In this document: in pieces, positions 34,657-44,400 of the stretch
Layout: every line of letters begins with the position of its first letter
Numbering within the stretch: position 1 is the first letter of the stretch
Assembly: GCA_964463485.1 (NCBI GenBank)
Contig: CAYXDO010000053.1
Coordinates: 1-64,000, forward strand
DNA from: CAYXDO01 sp964463485
Lineage (GTDB): Bacteria; Myxococcota; Kuafuiibacteriia; Kuafuiibacteriales; Kuafuiibacteriaceae
Direction: 5' to 3'
DNA: 64,000 nt
Made by a program: the position numbers and the translations under genes
The notes under the pieces: model-generated
What the model was told of the DNA's origin: nothing
What the model saw: the letters and a program-made list of their open reading frames with translations, nothing else
The model's database searches: none

Positions 34657-34657
34657 G
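34607..34657. repeat. REP-like inverted repeat (HPELVEG type)
   Basis: Left arm 34607-34627 and right arm 34637-34657 (core CCCTTCGACAAGCTCAGGG) pair over 21 bases with a few mismatches around a nine-base loop. The core is a widely dispersed intergenic element whose translations read HPELVEG or LSLSKG. The right arm ends at the GTG that can start the following gene. Confidence 0.85.
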
Positions 34658-36234
34658 TGATCGGAACCACGAGTCGAGATCCCAATTCCGCGATCAGGGT
34701 CGACAGACAAAAAATCGGACCGTCCCCAGCGTCCGCTCATAGCATTCGAGCAGGCCTGGTCGCCCTCGTTTCCTCAGGTCTCCTCGGCGCTGCCTGTCAG
34801 CCCAAAGCCAGGCCCGCCATCGAAGCCTTGGGAAATCTTGCGGCTGCGCTGCCGACTCATTTTGTCGTCGCGGCAGTTGACGACTCAAATCAGATCTCGA
34901 CGTGGGTCACTTCAGATCCGTCTCGGTTTCCTGTTAGCCCATCAGGGACCGTGCTCAGGCCACCCGCCCCTGTCTGGCAGGAGACCGGTCCAGTGATTGC
35001 CTTTGGCAATGGCGAGTTCGGACTTGCATGGCTCGAGGCATCCGGTGCCCTCAACGCCATCCTGACTTCAGACGGATGGTTGTCCGAAGGAAGGCGGCCT
35101 GTACTTGTTGATTCGATCCCCGTCTCTCAGGGCTCGCTGCGACCAGCGCTCGCGTACGATAGCCTCCACTATGAGTGGCGCCTCGCATACAGGACGGGCA
35201 ACTTCATTCGAGTGCGCGCGATGGAAGGACCGCTCATTCAAGAGTTCCCTTCACTTCCCTTCACCCGTAGTTTGAGCCTCGTGAGCACGTCTGAGGGGCT
35301 CGCCCTCATGATTGATACCGGATCCAGTGGAATTGTCGTGCGAACGCTCGAAACCGGGGCGGACTACCTTGCCAGAGGCCCCGCGGGCGAATTGTTGGTT
35401 TCCCAAACACCGGCCACGATGAGTTCGTCCCCGCTCGGAGGCTACTGGCTGGTCGTCGACGGGTACGGACCTCCATCCTCGTCAATCCAACCGCTCGGGT
35501 GGATGTTCCTGCCAAATGCCACAGAAAACGATCCATTGTACGGAGGGGTGGCGAGTGTATTCGCGTCACCGGACCTTCGCTCCTGGTCGCTTCATGGCTC
35601 CGTGGCGCGCACAGCTGCGCCTGACACGCGAGACCAGCTTGGCGTCGCTGGCGCAACGAGCACATTGCTGCTGGCGCAGTCTGGACGTGGTGGATGGACC
35701 GCGGGAGGTGGTATCCTGCTCCACCCGACAAGTGTCTGGCACAATGGCGTTCCTGTCGATCCAGTACTCACCCATTCCTCGCGTGCGCCCTCGATTGCAT
35801 TCGGCCGTTCGGCCTCACCGACCCCAACTTGCGCCAAACTGATTCTCGGAGACCTTCAGGTCCGAAACCCCGACCAATACGCTGCACAAAGCATCCGTGT
35901 TCGTCTCGAGATGACATATTTGGACCAAGTCGGTCGCCCAGTGGCCTCTCTGCGTGCACCCGAGTGGGATGCGCCGACTCGGCAGTCAGAACCTGTCCCG
36001 GATCCCCGATGCTGGGTGATCGAAATTGTGACGAGCGAGCGCGAGAGGCTGGAGATGAAGATCCACTTCTCCGACGGCGTTGCGAGCAGCGTCATCCCTA
36101 TCGAGGTCCGTTTGGGGACGCCTGTTGATCTCGCGCTCAATGGATCGCCCCGGTTTAGTCTCGCTACGACCATGCACATCGGAGCCTTCGGAAATGCCGT
36201 GGATCCAACCTGCACTCACGTGTCGCTTCGATGA
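34657..36234 (+). CDS. Hypothetical lipoprotein in lower-GC insertion
   Basis: A 525-residue protein. The only usable starts are GTGs; I use 34657, the last before the signal SGLLGAAC, and it overlaps the end of the REP-like element. The GTG at 34603 lies inside that element. The mature chain reads as an extended beta protein with no recognised family (SSPLGGYWLVVDGYG, SIAFGRSASPTPTC). One block I counted is near 53% GC, against about 70% in flanking respiratory genes, and codon use is correspondingly different. It sits on the opposite strand to the surrounding operons. Its stop overlaps the next start (ATGA). Confidence 0.6.
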   Translation: MIGTTSRDPNSAIRVDRQKIGPSPASAHSIRAGLVALVSSGLLGAACQPKARPAIEALGNLAAALPTHFVVAAVDDSNQISTWVTSDPSRFPVSPSGTVLRPPAPVWQETGPVIAFGNGEFGLAWLEASGALNAILTSDGWLSEGRRPVLVDSIPVSQGSLRPALAYDSLHYEWRLAYRTGNFIRVRAMEGPLIQEFPSLPFTRSLSLVSTSEGLALMIDTGSSGIVVRTLETGADYLARGPAGELLVSQTPATMSSSPLGGYWLVVDGYGPPSSSIQPLGWMFLPNATENDPLYGGVASVFASPDLRSWSLHGSVARTAAPDTRDQLGVAGATSTLLLAQSGRGGWTAGGGILLHPTSVWHNGVPVDPVLTHSSRAPSIAFGRSASPTPTCAKLILGDLQVRNPDQYAAQSIRVRLEMTYLDQVGRPVASLRAPEWDAPTRQSEPVPDPRCWVIEIVTSERERLEMKIHFSDGVASSVIPIEVRLGTPVDLALNGSPRFSLATTMHIGAFGNAVDPTCTHVSLR

Positions 36235-37082
36235 AATCCGCTCGCTTCGCTCCTTTGCTGTTGTTTGCCCTCGTATCATGCGGTGATGAAAAATCAGTCG
36301 AGGTGCTCGAGACCAGCCTGAGCTTTGCAACCTTCGATCCGTTGACGGGATGTCAATTCGATCCGGCGCCTGAGAACCCGCTCTTCAAGATGGACTTGGG
36401 AGGAGAGGCCGAGCTGCGAAGACCACTGCTCTTCGAAAACCACGGTACGCAATTCTTCAGCACCGGCGGTAATTTCGAGCAGGGCGTGGACTGCGGATCT
36501 CCCCCGATTTTGGGAAGCTTTCATCTCCCGAATCAATTCGCTCCGGGGCTCTGCGTGGTCGCCAGTAGCACCGGGACGGGCGTGAGTGTGTTTTCGAAGG
36601 AGTCTGCGTTCATGGATCTGCCTCTGGTGAGCAAGAGCCTAGCCATTTTTCTCAAGGCCGCAATCGAGCTCTCTGCGGCCGCAGATGCATGCTGCAGAGC
36701 ATTTCCGGAGATCTGCCGTTCGATCGCGCCCGAAGATCTAGCTCTCTCTGGTTCCTGCCCGGAGATTGGCGCTCTTCGGGAGCTCGTGTCCACGTTCCCT
36801 TCAAGCTACCTGATGGACTTGGAGCCCTTTCGCGCCGCGGCGCCGCTTCATGGGCGCTACTGGGATTCAGTCCTCGAAGAAACAGGTCAGCCGCCGGTGG
36901 AGCACGGGGCTGTGGGTGTGTTCAACGCAATCTTCGAATTCCCGTTCGTGGAGCGCAAGTATGGTGTGGAATTTTTCGGAATGAGGGCTCGGCTTGCCAT
37001 TTGTCTGAACTGCGGACCAGTCGTCGGTGGCGTCCGTCAGCCCCAAAGCCCCGAACCCTGCCGCCGGGGCGATGACCGCTGA
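36231..37082 (+). CDS. Hypothetical Cys-containing lipoprotein in lower-GC insertion
   Basis: A 283-residue protein starting inside the stop of the preceding gene. The signal MKSARFAPLLLFALVSC ends in a lipobox at Cys17. The mature chain has about ten Cys residues, including CCRAFPEICR, and no family I recognise. A sampled block is about 50% GC, well below the neighbours. With the preceding lipoprotein it forms a two-gene unit inserted between actF and the cytochrome oxidase operon. Immediately downstream are two short tandem repeats (37141-37261). Confidence 0.65.
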   Translation: MKSARFAPLLLFALVSCGDEKSVEVLETSLSFATFDPLTGCQFDPAPENPLFKMDLGGEAELRRPLLFENHGTQFFSTGGNFEQGVDCGSPPILGSFHLPNQFAPGLCVVASSTGTGVSVFSKESAFMDLPLVSKSLAIFLKAAIELSAAADACCRAFPEICRSIAPEDLALSGSCPEIGALRELVSTFPSSYLMDLEPFRAAAPLHGRYWDSVLEETGQPPVEHGAVGVFNAIFEFPFVERKYGVEFFGMRARLAICLNCGPVVGGVRQPQSPEPCRRGDDR

Positions 37083-37140
37083 AACAAGCGTGCCCGGCAC
37101 GTCGAGGCGCTGGCCCACGGTCAGATCAGAAGCCTGGAGC

Positions 37141-37187
37141 GACGATGCCGGAGGAAGCGACGATGCCGGAGGAAGCGACGATGCCGG
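37141..37187. repeat. 18-bp tandem repeat
   Basis: Unit GACGATGCCGGAGGAAGC, two full copies at 37141-37158 and 37159-37176 and a partial third. In-frame lengths would encode DDAGGS or MPEEAT, but there is no convincing gene across it. Confidence 0.85.
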
Positions 37188-37201
37188 ACTCGACCAGGAA
37201 G

Positions 37202-37261
37202 CACCGACTCAAACACGGCCACCGGATCAAACACCGACTCAAACACGGCCACCGGGTCAAA
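37202..37261. repeat. 30-bp direct repeat, two copies
   Basis: Copies at 37202-37231 and 37232-37261 differ at one base. Each begins CACCGACTCAAACACGGCC. They follow the 18-bp array, just beyond the 3' end of the actF gene. Confidence 0.85.
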
Positions 37262-37325
37262 CACGGTTACGAGGAGGGCACAGCCTTGCGTATACGTGGA
37301 CGAACTGCCGAGTATTGGCGGAAAA

Positions 37326-38549
37326 TTAGTAATTCTCGTGGGCCAGCGACTCTTCGAGCCGTGGGTCATTGATGCAGACGACCGCGTTCTTCTTGAGCAA
37401 GAATCCAAAGAACGCGAGGAACATACCCACCATCCCCACCATCGCGGTCGCGTCCGTCCAGCTCGGAGCGAAGTGAGACGCTCCGCCGTGGGCCCCGTGA
37501 TTCGGCAGCACCAGCCAGTAGATGTCGAGCGCGTGCATCACGAGCGTCCAAACGCAGCCGATCGCGAGCAGGGTGGTGTTTCGCTTCACGTGGCGCGAGA
37601 TCAGATACAGAAACGGAATGAAGAAGTGCAGGAAGGGCAGGGCGTAGCTCACATACTCCCAGCCGCCTTCGAGCCGAACCATGTAGAACTCGGTCTCCTC
37701 GGGCAGGTTCGCGTACCAAATCAGGACGAACTGACTGAACGCGATATAAGCCCAAAAAACCGTGAACCCAAAAACGAACTTTCCGAGGTCGTGATAGTGC
37801 TCGATCGTGATGGCGTGCTTGAGTAGACCCGCCTTCTGCAGCGACATCGCCACCAGCGTCATGAAGGCGAAGAACGCGAGGATCGACGCGGCGAAGAGGT
37901 AGACGCCGAAGATCGTCGAATACCAGTGAGGCTGAAGCGACATCAGCCAGTCGATCGCGGCGAAGCTCAGGGAGAGCGCCCATAACGCGATGCCCGCCGC
38001 GCCGACCGTCCAGAGGCTCCGACTCACCTTGTCCCGAGCCGCAGGATCGTTGCCCAGCGAGTCTTGCTTGGTCGAGAGCCGATGAACCGTCATCCCCAGC
38101 ACGGTCCAAATCAGCAGGTACAATGCGGCGCGGCCGAAGAAGAAACCAGGCGTGAGGAACCACCGCTTCTTCGCGAGGATCTCATCCTGCTCATGAGTCC
38201 ATGGATACAGCGAGTGAAAGCCCATGAGCGCGATCGGGATGAACAACACGATGAAGACCGGCGCGGTGGCGGCGGCGGTCTCACCGATGCGGCGGACGAC
38301 CGGAGACCACTGGCTACGCACCGCGTGGTCGATGAGTACCCAGCCGAGCCCGCCGAGCATGATCGAGAGACACACCTCGAACGCCCAGAGGTAGCTGAAG
38401 AAGCCCCGACCCTCGTGGGAGCTTCCGGCGGCGAGCGTCGCTCCGAGGCCGACGACCGCGAGGATCCCGCCGAGCATGGGCATCTTCGCCCAGAGGCTCG
38501 TCGCGGGGACGGAGATATCAGTGGGTTTGGCGATGACTGCGTGACTCAC
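37326..38549 (-). CDS. actF: Alternative complex III subunit ActF (quinone-binding membrane subunit)
   Basis: A 407-residue polytopic membrane protein. Patterns such as LIDHAVRSQWSPVVRRIGET, PWTHEQDEILAKKRWFLTPG and LSFAAIDWLMSLQPHWYST match ActF, an NrfD-like relative that helps form the quinol site and proton path of alternative complex III. It starts seven bases after the ActE stop and is the last act gene. The C-terminus overlaps nothing. The next conserved respiratory gene on this strand starts at 33935, after the insertion. Confidence 0.9.
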   Translation of the reverse strand: MSHAVIAKPTDISVPATSLWAKMPMLGGILAVVGLGATLAAGSSHEGRGFFSYLWAFEVCLSIMLGGLGWVLIDHAVRSQWSPVVRRIGETAAATAPVFIVLFIPIALMGFHSLYPWTHEQDEILAKKRWFLTPGFFFGRAALYLLIWTVLGMTVHRLSTKQDSLGNDPAARDKVSRSLWTVGAAGIALWALSLSFAAIDWLMSLQPHWYSTIFGVYLFAASILAFFAFMTLVAMSLQKAGLLKHAITIEHYHDLGKFVFGFTVFWAYIAFSQFVLIWYANLPEETEFYMVRLEGGWEYVSYALPFLHFFIPFLYLISRHVKRNTTLLAIGCVWTLVMHALDIYWLVLPNHGAHGGASHFAPSWTDATAMVGMVGMFLAFFGFLLKKNAVVCINDPRLEESLAHENY

Positions 38550-38556
38550 GACATTC

Positions 38557-39489
38557 TCACTTCAAGGTCTGGATGTAGAGGATGAGGCTCTGGACTTCGA
38601 GGTCGGTGAGCGGCAGCGGAGGCATGGCTGGCGGATAGCCCGTCACGACCTTCGCCATCGGCTGAAGCATCGACTCTTTCAAGTACGCGTCGTCGACGGC
38701 GACGTCGCCAGCGCTCGTAGGCTCCGTTTTTCCGTAGAGCCCTTTGAAGCTCGGACCGACCAGCCGATTTCCATCGAGGGAGTGGCAAGCGTTGCAGCCT
38801 TTGGCCAAGAAGAGCTTCTGGCCCACGTCAGCTGAAGCCTCGGTGACGATACCCGCGTCGACGACCGTACCGCCTTCGTCGTCGACTTTTTGAATCTGCC
38901 GAATGTAGGAGATGATGGCCCAGCGATCCTTGGTCGGAATCTGCGCGGCGTACGACGCCATGTTCCCCATATTCACACCGTTTCTGATGGCCGAGTAGAT
39001 CTTGCCGGCCGGCATGGTCTTCAGCCTCTCGTCGTGGAACGACGGCGGCGGGATCAAGAGGCGCGGCCCGCCGTCCAGCGCCTTTTGCGCGACAGGACCC
39101 TGCCCATCCCCGTGGCGCCCATGGCAGGGCGCGCAGTAAATCATGAAGCGATTCTGACCCCGCGCTCTCAGAGCTTCGGGGATGGCACCGTTCTCTTTGA
39201 CCACGTCGGGGAACTTCACACTCACGAGGCCTTTTTCGTCGAGCCCCTCTTCGAAATGGACGTCGTCGAAGAGTTGGCCCTGAGCGACGGTCCCCTCGAC
39301 CGGCGCCTGCATGAAGCGACCGTTCGCGAAGAGCCCGGTGTGGTCAGCTCGATAGCCTTTGCCCTTCAACTGAGTATCCATGTTCGGAATCAGGTGAATG
39401 GGAGGGTTGGGAGACTCCTGTCCGCGGCACCCGAGCACCGCGGCCAGCCAGATCCCCAGCATGGGGGAGAGTTTCAAAGACCGACGCAT
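38557..39489 (-). CDS. actE: Alternative complex III subunit ActE fused to a second, caa3-type cytochrome c domain
   Basis: A 310-residue lipoprotein (signal AAVLGC). Domain 1 is a standard ActE cytochrome: IHLIPNMDTQLKG, then CAPCHGRHGDGQG and MPAGKIYSAIRNGVNMGNM. Domain 2 (from about residue 215) carries CNACHSLDGNRLVGPSFKGL and ends YLKESMLQPMAKVV, then GYPPAMPPL. That second block is the pattern of the cytochrome c domain normally fused to subunit II of caa3 oxidases. Canonical ActE has one haem; this has two. It starts one base before the ActD stop region and seven bases before actF. The extra domain would carry electrons to the aa3 oxidase encoded nearby. Confidence 0.88.
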   Translation of the reverse strand: MRRSLKLSPMLGIWLAAVLGCRGQESPNPPIHLIPNMDTQLKGKGYRADHTGLFANGRFMQAPVEGTVAQGQLFDDVHFEEGLDEKGLVSVKFPDVVKENGAIPEALRARGQNRFMIYCAPCHGRHGDGQGPVAQKALDGGPRLLIPPPSFHDERLKTMPAGKIYSAIRNGVNMGNMASYAAQIPTKDRWAIISYIRQIQKVDDEGGTVVDAGIVTEASADVGQKLFLAKGCNACHSLDGNRLVGPSFKGLYGKTEPTSAGDVAVDDAYLKESMLQPMAKVVTGYPPAMPPLPLTDLEVQSLILYIQTLK

Positions 39490-39490
39490 C

Positions 39491-40024
39491 TCAGCCCTCC
39501 AGCTCCTCGACGCGGCTCGCGCCCGTGGACTCGAGCAACGCCTTCGTCTTTTCGCGATCGAACTTCGGATCGCGGGCCTCGATCATGATGAAGAACTTGT
39601 CGTCGGTGACCCGCTCGAACGCCTTGGACGCGAACGCCGGGTGATTGGGCCGCGGCAGGCCATTCAAGATCCAGTTGAAGAAGAACGCCGCCAGGCAGCT
39701 CGACAGCACCGTGATTTCGTACCAAACCGGCACGAACGCGGGGATCGACCAGAGCGGCTTGCCGCCGGTGATGAACGGGTAAAGGCTCGCGGAGCTCCAG
39801 ACCTCGAAGAACAACCCGAAGGCGCTCCCGCTGAGCCCGCACGCGAGCACGATCCACGGCAGCTTCGAGGGAGGCACACCCATGGCCTTGTCGAGCCCAT
39901 GCACCGGGAAAGGCGTACACGCATCCCACGACTGATAACCTTCGTCGCGGACTTTCTCACACGCTCCAAAAATGGCGTGCGGATTCTCGTATTGGGCCAA
40001 AAAGCCCCAGAATTTCTGAGTCAT
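39491..40024 (-). CDS. actD: Alternative complex III subunit ActD (DUF3341)
   Basis: A 177-residue protein. ATG 40024 comes two bases after the ActC stop. Family features: the N-terminal globular part with VRDEGYQSWDACTPFPVHGL, then two transmembrane helices (PWIVLACGLSGSAFGLFFEV and WYEITVLSSCLAAFFFNWIL) and the conserved HPAFASKAFERVTDDKFF tail. A much longer open frame extends upstream but overlaps actC and is not real. ActD is a small structural subunit of the complex. Confidence 0.9.
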   Translation of the reverse strand: MTQKFWGFLAQYENPHAIFGACEKVRDEGYQSWDACTPFPVHGLDKAMGVPPSKLPWIVLACGLSGSAFGLFFEVWSSASLYPFITGGKPLWSIPAFVPVWYEITVLSSCLAAFFFNWILNGLPRPNHPAFASKAFERVTDDKFFIMIEARDPKFDREKTKALLESTGASRVEELEG

Positions 40025-40026
40025 AC

Positions 40027-41493
40027 TCAGTGTCCTCCCGCTTCCGCATGCGCCTGATCCTTGTGCCCGTAACCTTCCCAGTGCGGGTTGGCCTGGGGCA
40101 TGACGCCCTTGACCTCGGACATCGCCATCACCGGGAAGAAACGCACGAACAAGAGGAAGAGGGTGAAGAAGAGCCCGAAGGTTCCGAGCAGGAAGAGTTG
40201 CTCGGTGACCGGCACGAAATAATCCCAGCTCGACACCAACGAGTCTCGGTGAAGCGAGGTCACCGTGATCACGAAGCGCTCGAACCACATCCCGATGTTC
40301 ACGAAGAACGCCAAAATGAACGACGCCGTGGCCGACGTGCGGATCTTCTTGAACCAGAAGAGCTGCGGCGTGATCACGTTGCAGCTCACCATCGTCCAGT
40401 ACGCCCACCAGTAGGGTCCGAACATTCTGTTGATGAACGCGAAGCCTTCGTAGTCGTTGCCCGAGTAGGCGGCGACGAAGAACTCCATCGCGTACGCGTA
40501 ACCGACCAAGCTGCCCGTGAGCAGGATGATCTTGTTCATGTTCTCGATGTGCTTGACCGTGACCAAGTCCTTGAGCCCCAGCCATCGGCGGGCCGGAATC
40601 ATCAGCGTGAGGACCATCGCGAAGCCCGAGAAGATCGCGCCGGCCACGAAGTAGGGCGGGAAGATCGTGGTGTGCCAGCCGGGGAGCTGGGAGACCGCGA
40701 AGTCGAAGGAGACGATCGTGTGCACCGAGAGGACCAGCGGCGCGGAGAACGCGGCCAAGATTTGGTAGGCTTTCTCGTAGACCACCCAGTGCCGCATCGA
40801 GCCGCGCCAACCCATCGCCAGGGCGCCGTAAAAAATCCGGCGCCACTTGTTGCTGGCTCGGTCTCGCAGCGTGGCGAAGTCAGGTACGAGTCCGGTGAAC
40901 CAGAACAGCAACGAGACCGTGAAGTAAGTGTTGACGGCGAAGACGTCCCACTCGAGGGGGCTCCGGAAATTGGGCCACAGACCCATCTGATTCGGGATGG
41001 GGAACAGGTAGTAATCCATCCAGATGCGACCGGTGTGGAGGGCCACGCAGGAACCCGCAGCGATGACGGCGAAGATGGTCATGGCTTCGGCATAGCGATT
41101 GATCGACGTGCGCCACTTTTGGCGGAACAGGTAGAGGATCGCGGAGATCAGCGTTCCAGCGTGGCCGATGCCTACCCAGAAGACGAAGTTGACGATGTCC
41201 CAGGCCCAGCCGACGGGGTTGTTGTTGCCCCAGATGCCGGGACCTTCCCAGAAGAGGTAGCCGAGGTAGCCGCCGAACATCGCGAGGACGGCGCCGGCGA
41301 GCGCGATTCCGAAGGCGAACGGCATCGGCGTTTTGAGAAGAGGAGTTTCGTTGACCGCGCAGACCATCTCGGTGACGGCGTGGAAGTCATGAGGGCCTCG
41401 AACGAGCTGTTCGCGGCCGACGACGGGCTCCTCGAGGACGATGTCCCCGCGCACGCGGGGGTCATCGGGCAGAGAGTGGGCAGCGGAGGTCAT
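40027..41493 (-). CDS. actC: Alternative complex III subunit ActC (NrfD-like quinol-oxidising subunit)
   Basis: A 488-residue polytopic membrane protein of the NrfD/PsrC family. ATG 41493 overlaps the ActB stop (ATGA). Landmarks: FWVGIGHAGTLISAILYLFR in the first quinone-site helix, NRYAEAMTIFAVIAAG, GRIWMDYYLFPIPNQMGLWP and FVITVTSLHRDSLVSSWDYF. About ten helices. In alternative complex III this subunit, with ActF, oxidises menaquinol and passes electrons to the Fe-S centres of ActB. A C-terminal His-containing tail ends in GGH. Confidence 0.93.
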   Translation of the reverse strand: MTSAAHSLPDDPRVRGDIVLEEPVVGREQLVRGPHDFHAVTEMVCAVNETPLLKTPMPFAFGIALAGAVLAMFGGYLGYLFWEGPGIWGNNNPVGWAWDIVNFVFWVGIGHAGTLISAILYLFRQKWRTSINRYAEAMTIFAVIAAGSCVALHTGRIWMDYYLFPIPNQMGLWPNFRSPLEWDVFAVNTYFTVSLLFWFTGLVPDFATLRDRASNKWRRIFYGALAMGWRGSMRHWVVYEKAYQILAAFSAPLVLSVHTIVSFDFAVSQLPGWHTTIFPPYFVAGAIFSGFAMVLTLMIPARRWLGLKDLVTVKHIENMNKIILLTGSLVGYAYAMEFFVAAYSGNDYEGFAFINRMFGPYWWAYWTMVSCNVITPQLFWFKKIRTSATASFILAFFVNIGMWFERFVITVTSLHRDSLVSSWDYFVPVTEQLFLLGTFGLFFTLFLLFVRFFPVMAMSEVKGVMPQANPHWEGYGHKDQAHAEAGGH

Positions 41494-44400
41494 CAGGTCA
41501 GCTCCTCGTTCTCGTTCTTGATGCGGGCGAGATAGGTGGTGCGCGGCCGAATGTTGAGCTCCTGCAGCATCTCGTAGTTGCGCTCGCTCTTCTTCAGCTC
41601 GGCGACGCGGGACTTCTCGTCGTTGATGTTGCCGAAGGTGATGGCTTGGGTCGGACAAGTCTCGGCGCAGGCCGGCGTGACCGCGCCGTCCGGGAGGCCT
41701 TTTCTGTCCTTACCCTCTCGTTTGGCGGCGATCTTCGCTTCCTCCACGCGCTGAGTGCAGTAGGTGCACTTCTCCATGACGCCGCGGTAGCGCACGCTCA
41801 CGTCGGGATTTCGTTGGAGCTCCAACGTCTTCATCCGCTCCTTCCAGAAGGGCTCGACGTAGAAGTTGGCCGTGTGAGTGTAGTCGAGGTAGTTGAAGCG
41901 GCGGACCTTGAACGGGCAGTTGTTGGCGCAGTAGCGCGTCCCGATGCACCGGTTGTAGGCCATGCCGTTCATGCCCTCTTCGTCGTGGACGGTCGCGCTG
42001 ACCGGGCACACCGGCTCGCACGGCGCGTTCTCGCAGTGCTGACACGCGACGGGCTGGTGCGCGGCCTCGGGAGTCTCCACGTCGCCCGAGAAATATCGGT
42101 CGATGCGGATCCAGTGCATCTCGCGACCCAGCATCACTTGCTCGCGGCCGACCGACGGGATGTTGTTCTCGGAGTTACACGCCACGGTGCAGGCGTTGCA
42201 GCCGATACACGCGGAGAGGTCGACGACCATACCCCACTGCTGCCCCTCGTAGTGAATGTCGGCGGTGAGTTGGATGGGTCGGACGGGGTTCGTCTTCGGC
42301 GTGTTTGGCTCGAGCGCCTTCGCCGGTAGATCGCCGGTTCGGAACAGCTTTCCGCCGTCCTTCGCGAACGCGGTGGCATCGCCGCTGCGAAAGAGCGGAC
42401 GAGTCCCGAGTCCGAGCTTACGCTCCGGAGCGCTCGCGGGCTCCGAAGTCATCTGCGCGAAGGTCAGCTCCCTCAAAGGATTTCCAGGCACGCTGAAGTG
42501 GTCTTGCGTCGAGCAGAGCTCGACGGTCTCGACCTTCTTCTTCGCGGCGACGCCGTAGACGGCGCTTCCTTTGCCGAGCAACGGGTTCACGTCGACGCCC
42601 ACGCCTTTGCACGTCAGCCCGAACGTCCGGCCAAAACCGCTGTTCATGACGAGCGTGAACGGTGCGAGACCCGGGAGCACGAAGGTGGGTGCGACAATCT
42701 TTCGACCGTCCACGGAGAGCTCGATCAGATCCGACTTGTAGCGATTTCGGTCGACCGCGCTGGCGACGCCGAGTGACTTGGCCAAGGACGGCGCCATGAG
42801 CACAGCGTTGTCCCAACAGAGCTTCGACATCGAGTCCGGGAGCTCCATGATCCACTCGACGTTGCTGAGAAGTCCCGCCTGAGTCTGCGTGTGGAGCGCG
42901 ACGAGCTCTAGGGCCGCCTGCGTGGGGGCCTTGACTTCCACTTTGCTCAGACCCTCTACGATGCTCGTAGCTTTCAGCTCCAACGGCTCGAGCGCAGCCC
43001 GAGTCACGCCTTCGATGACACCTTCGTGCAGCGCTTTGCGCCACGCTTGGTTCTCCTCGAGCGCCATGCCTTTGCCGCGCCAGGTGGCTTCGACCAGGAC
43101 TTTGTCGTTGGTGTCGGCCATGCCCGCGAGTTGGGCGAGGACGAAAGTAGGAGCCCTTGCACCGAAGAGCGGGTGCATGAGGGGCTGGACGATGGAAGCG
43201 GTGCCGTCCCAAGCTTCCGCGTCACCCCAACTTTCGAGAAAGTGCGCCGCGGGCAGATGCCACGTGGCCTTGGTGCCGGTCTCGTCGGCCAGCACTCCGA
43301 CGTGGATCGTCGTCTTCGCCTTGCCGAAGGCGGCCGTGAATCCGTACCCACCCGGCGCTGCATAAAGGGGGTTCGACTCGAAAATGGCGAGGGTCTCGAC
43401 GGCTCCAGCCTCGAGCGAGGCCACGAGCGCACCCAAACCTTCGAACGGTGCCGAGCCCGTGGTGACTTTCATGCCTTGGCCGAGCGCGGCCAGACCCATG
43501 TTGATCGCGTGCCCGAGCGCGTGTACGGCGGGCGCCTGAGTCTCTCCCACCAGCACGAGCGCCTTGCCGCCGTTGGCGGCCAGATCTTTGGCCGCGGCCT
43601 CCACGAACTTCTGGGCGTCCGGGGGTAAAGTCACTCCGCTGACCGCGCCGGCCACTTCTCCGAGCTGCACTTGGTGTTTTTCGGTCAACGCCTGTGCGAG
43701 CGCTTTGAGGAGCTCGACCTGCTGGCCGCTGGCCCAACGCAGCCGGTGATCTGCGCTCGCACCGGTGGACGTCCACGCGCCTTCAGCGACATAGAGTCGT
43801 TTCATTCTGGCGACGTCTTCGCCATTCTTCACGGCTCGTGAAGCGCCGAACGCGCGCGCCAGACGCAAGTGGTCGGGCCCCGCGCACATGAAATCACTTT
43901 CGAAAGAGAACACGACCTTCACCGGTTCGAGGTCGTGGTGCACGCGGGCTCCCGGCCCGAACGCGAGCTCGGCGCCGAGCATCGCGTTCTCGGGCGCCAG
44001 CGGATCGAACCGATACACCTTTGCTTCGGGCATCTTCGCGACGGTCTCTTTCAGCAGTCGCTCGAAAGTGGGCCCCATCGCGTGCGGAGCGAGGATCGCG
44101 AGACCCTTTCCGGCCGCGCCCGCCATGCGTCCCGAAAGGTCCTTGGCGAACCCATCCCAGGCTTCCCACGTCGCGCCGCCTCCCTTGGGTGCTCGCGACC
44201 GATCGGGGTCGTAGACCCGCATGATTTCGGTCTGCGCCCAAATGTCCGAGGTGCCCAGCGAGCTCGGGTGACGTGGGTTGCCTTCGATCTTCGTCGGGCG
44301 ACCGTCGTGAACCTCGACGATGAGTCCGAGCGCACCCTCGGATCGCTGCGACGCCGTAGCGTACCGAAGCCGCACTCCGGGAATCACGTTCTCGGGCTGA

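Noticed and set aside
34137..34685. Minus-strand open frame with LSLSKG
   Set aside because: The LSLSKG stretch is the usual translation of a dispersed REP-like element, and the rest lacks protein-like features.
40030..41535. Plus-strand open frame of 501 codons
   Set aside because: It is antisense to actC, very rich in Arg, Glu, Asp and His, and has no recognisable fold. actC is certain.
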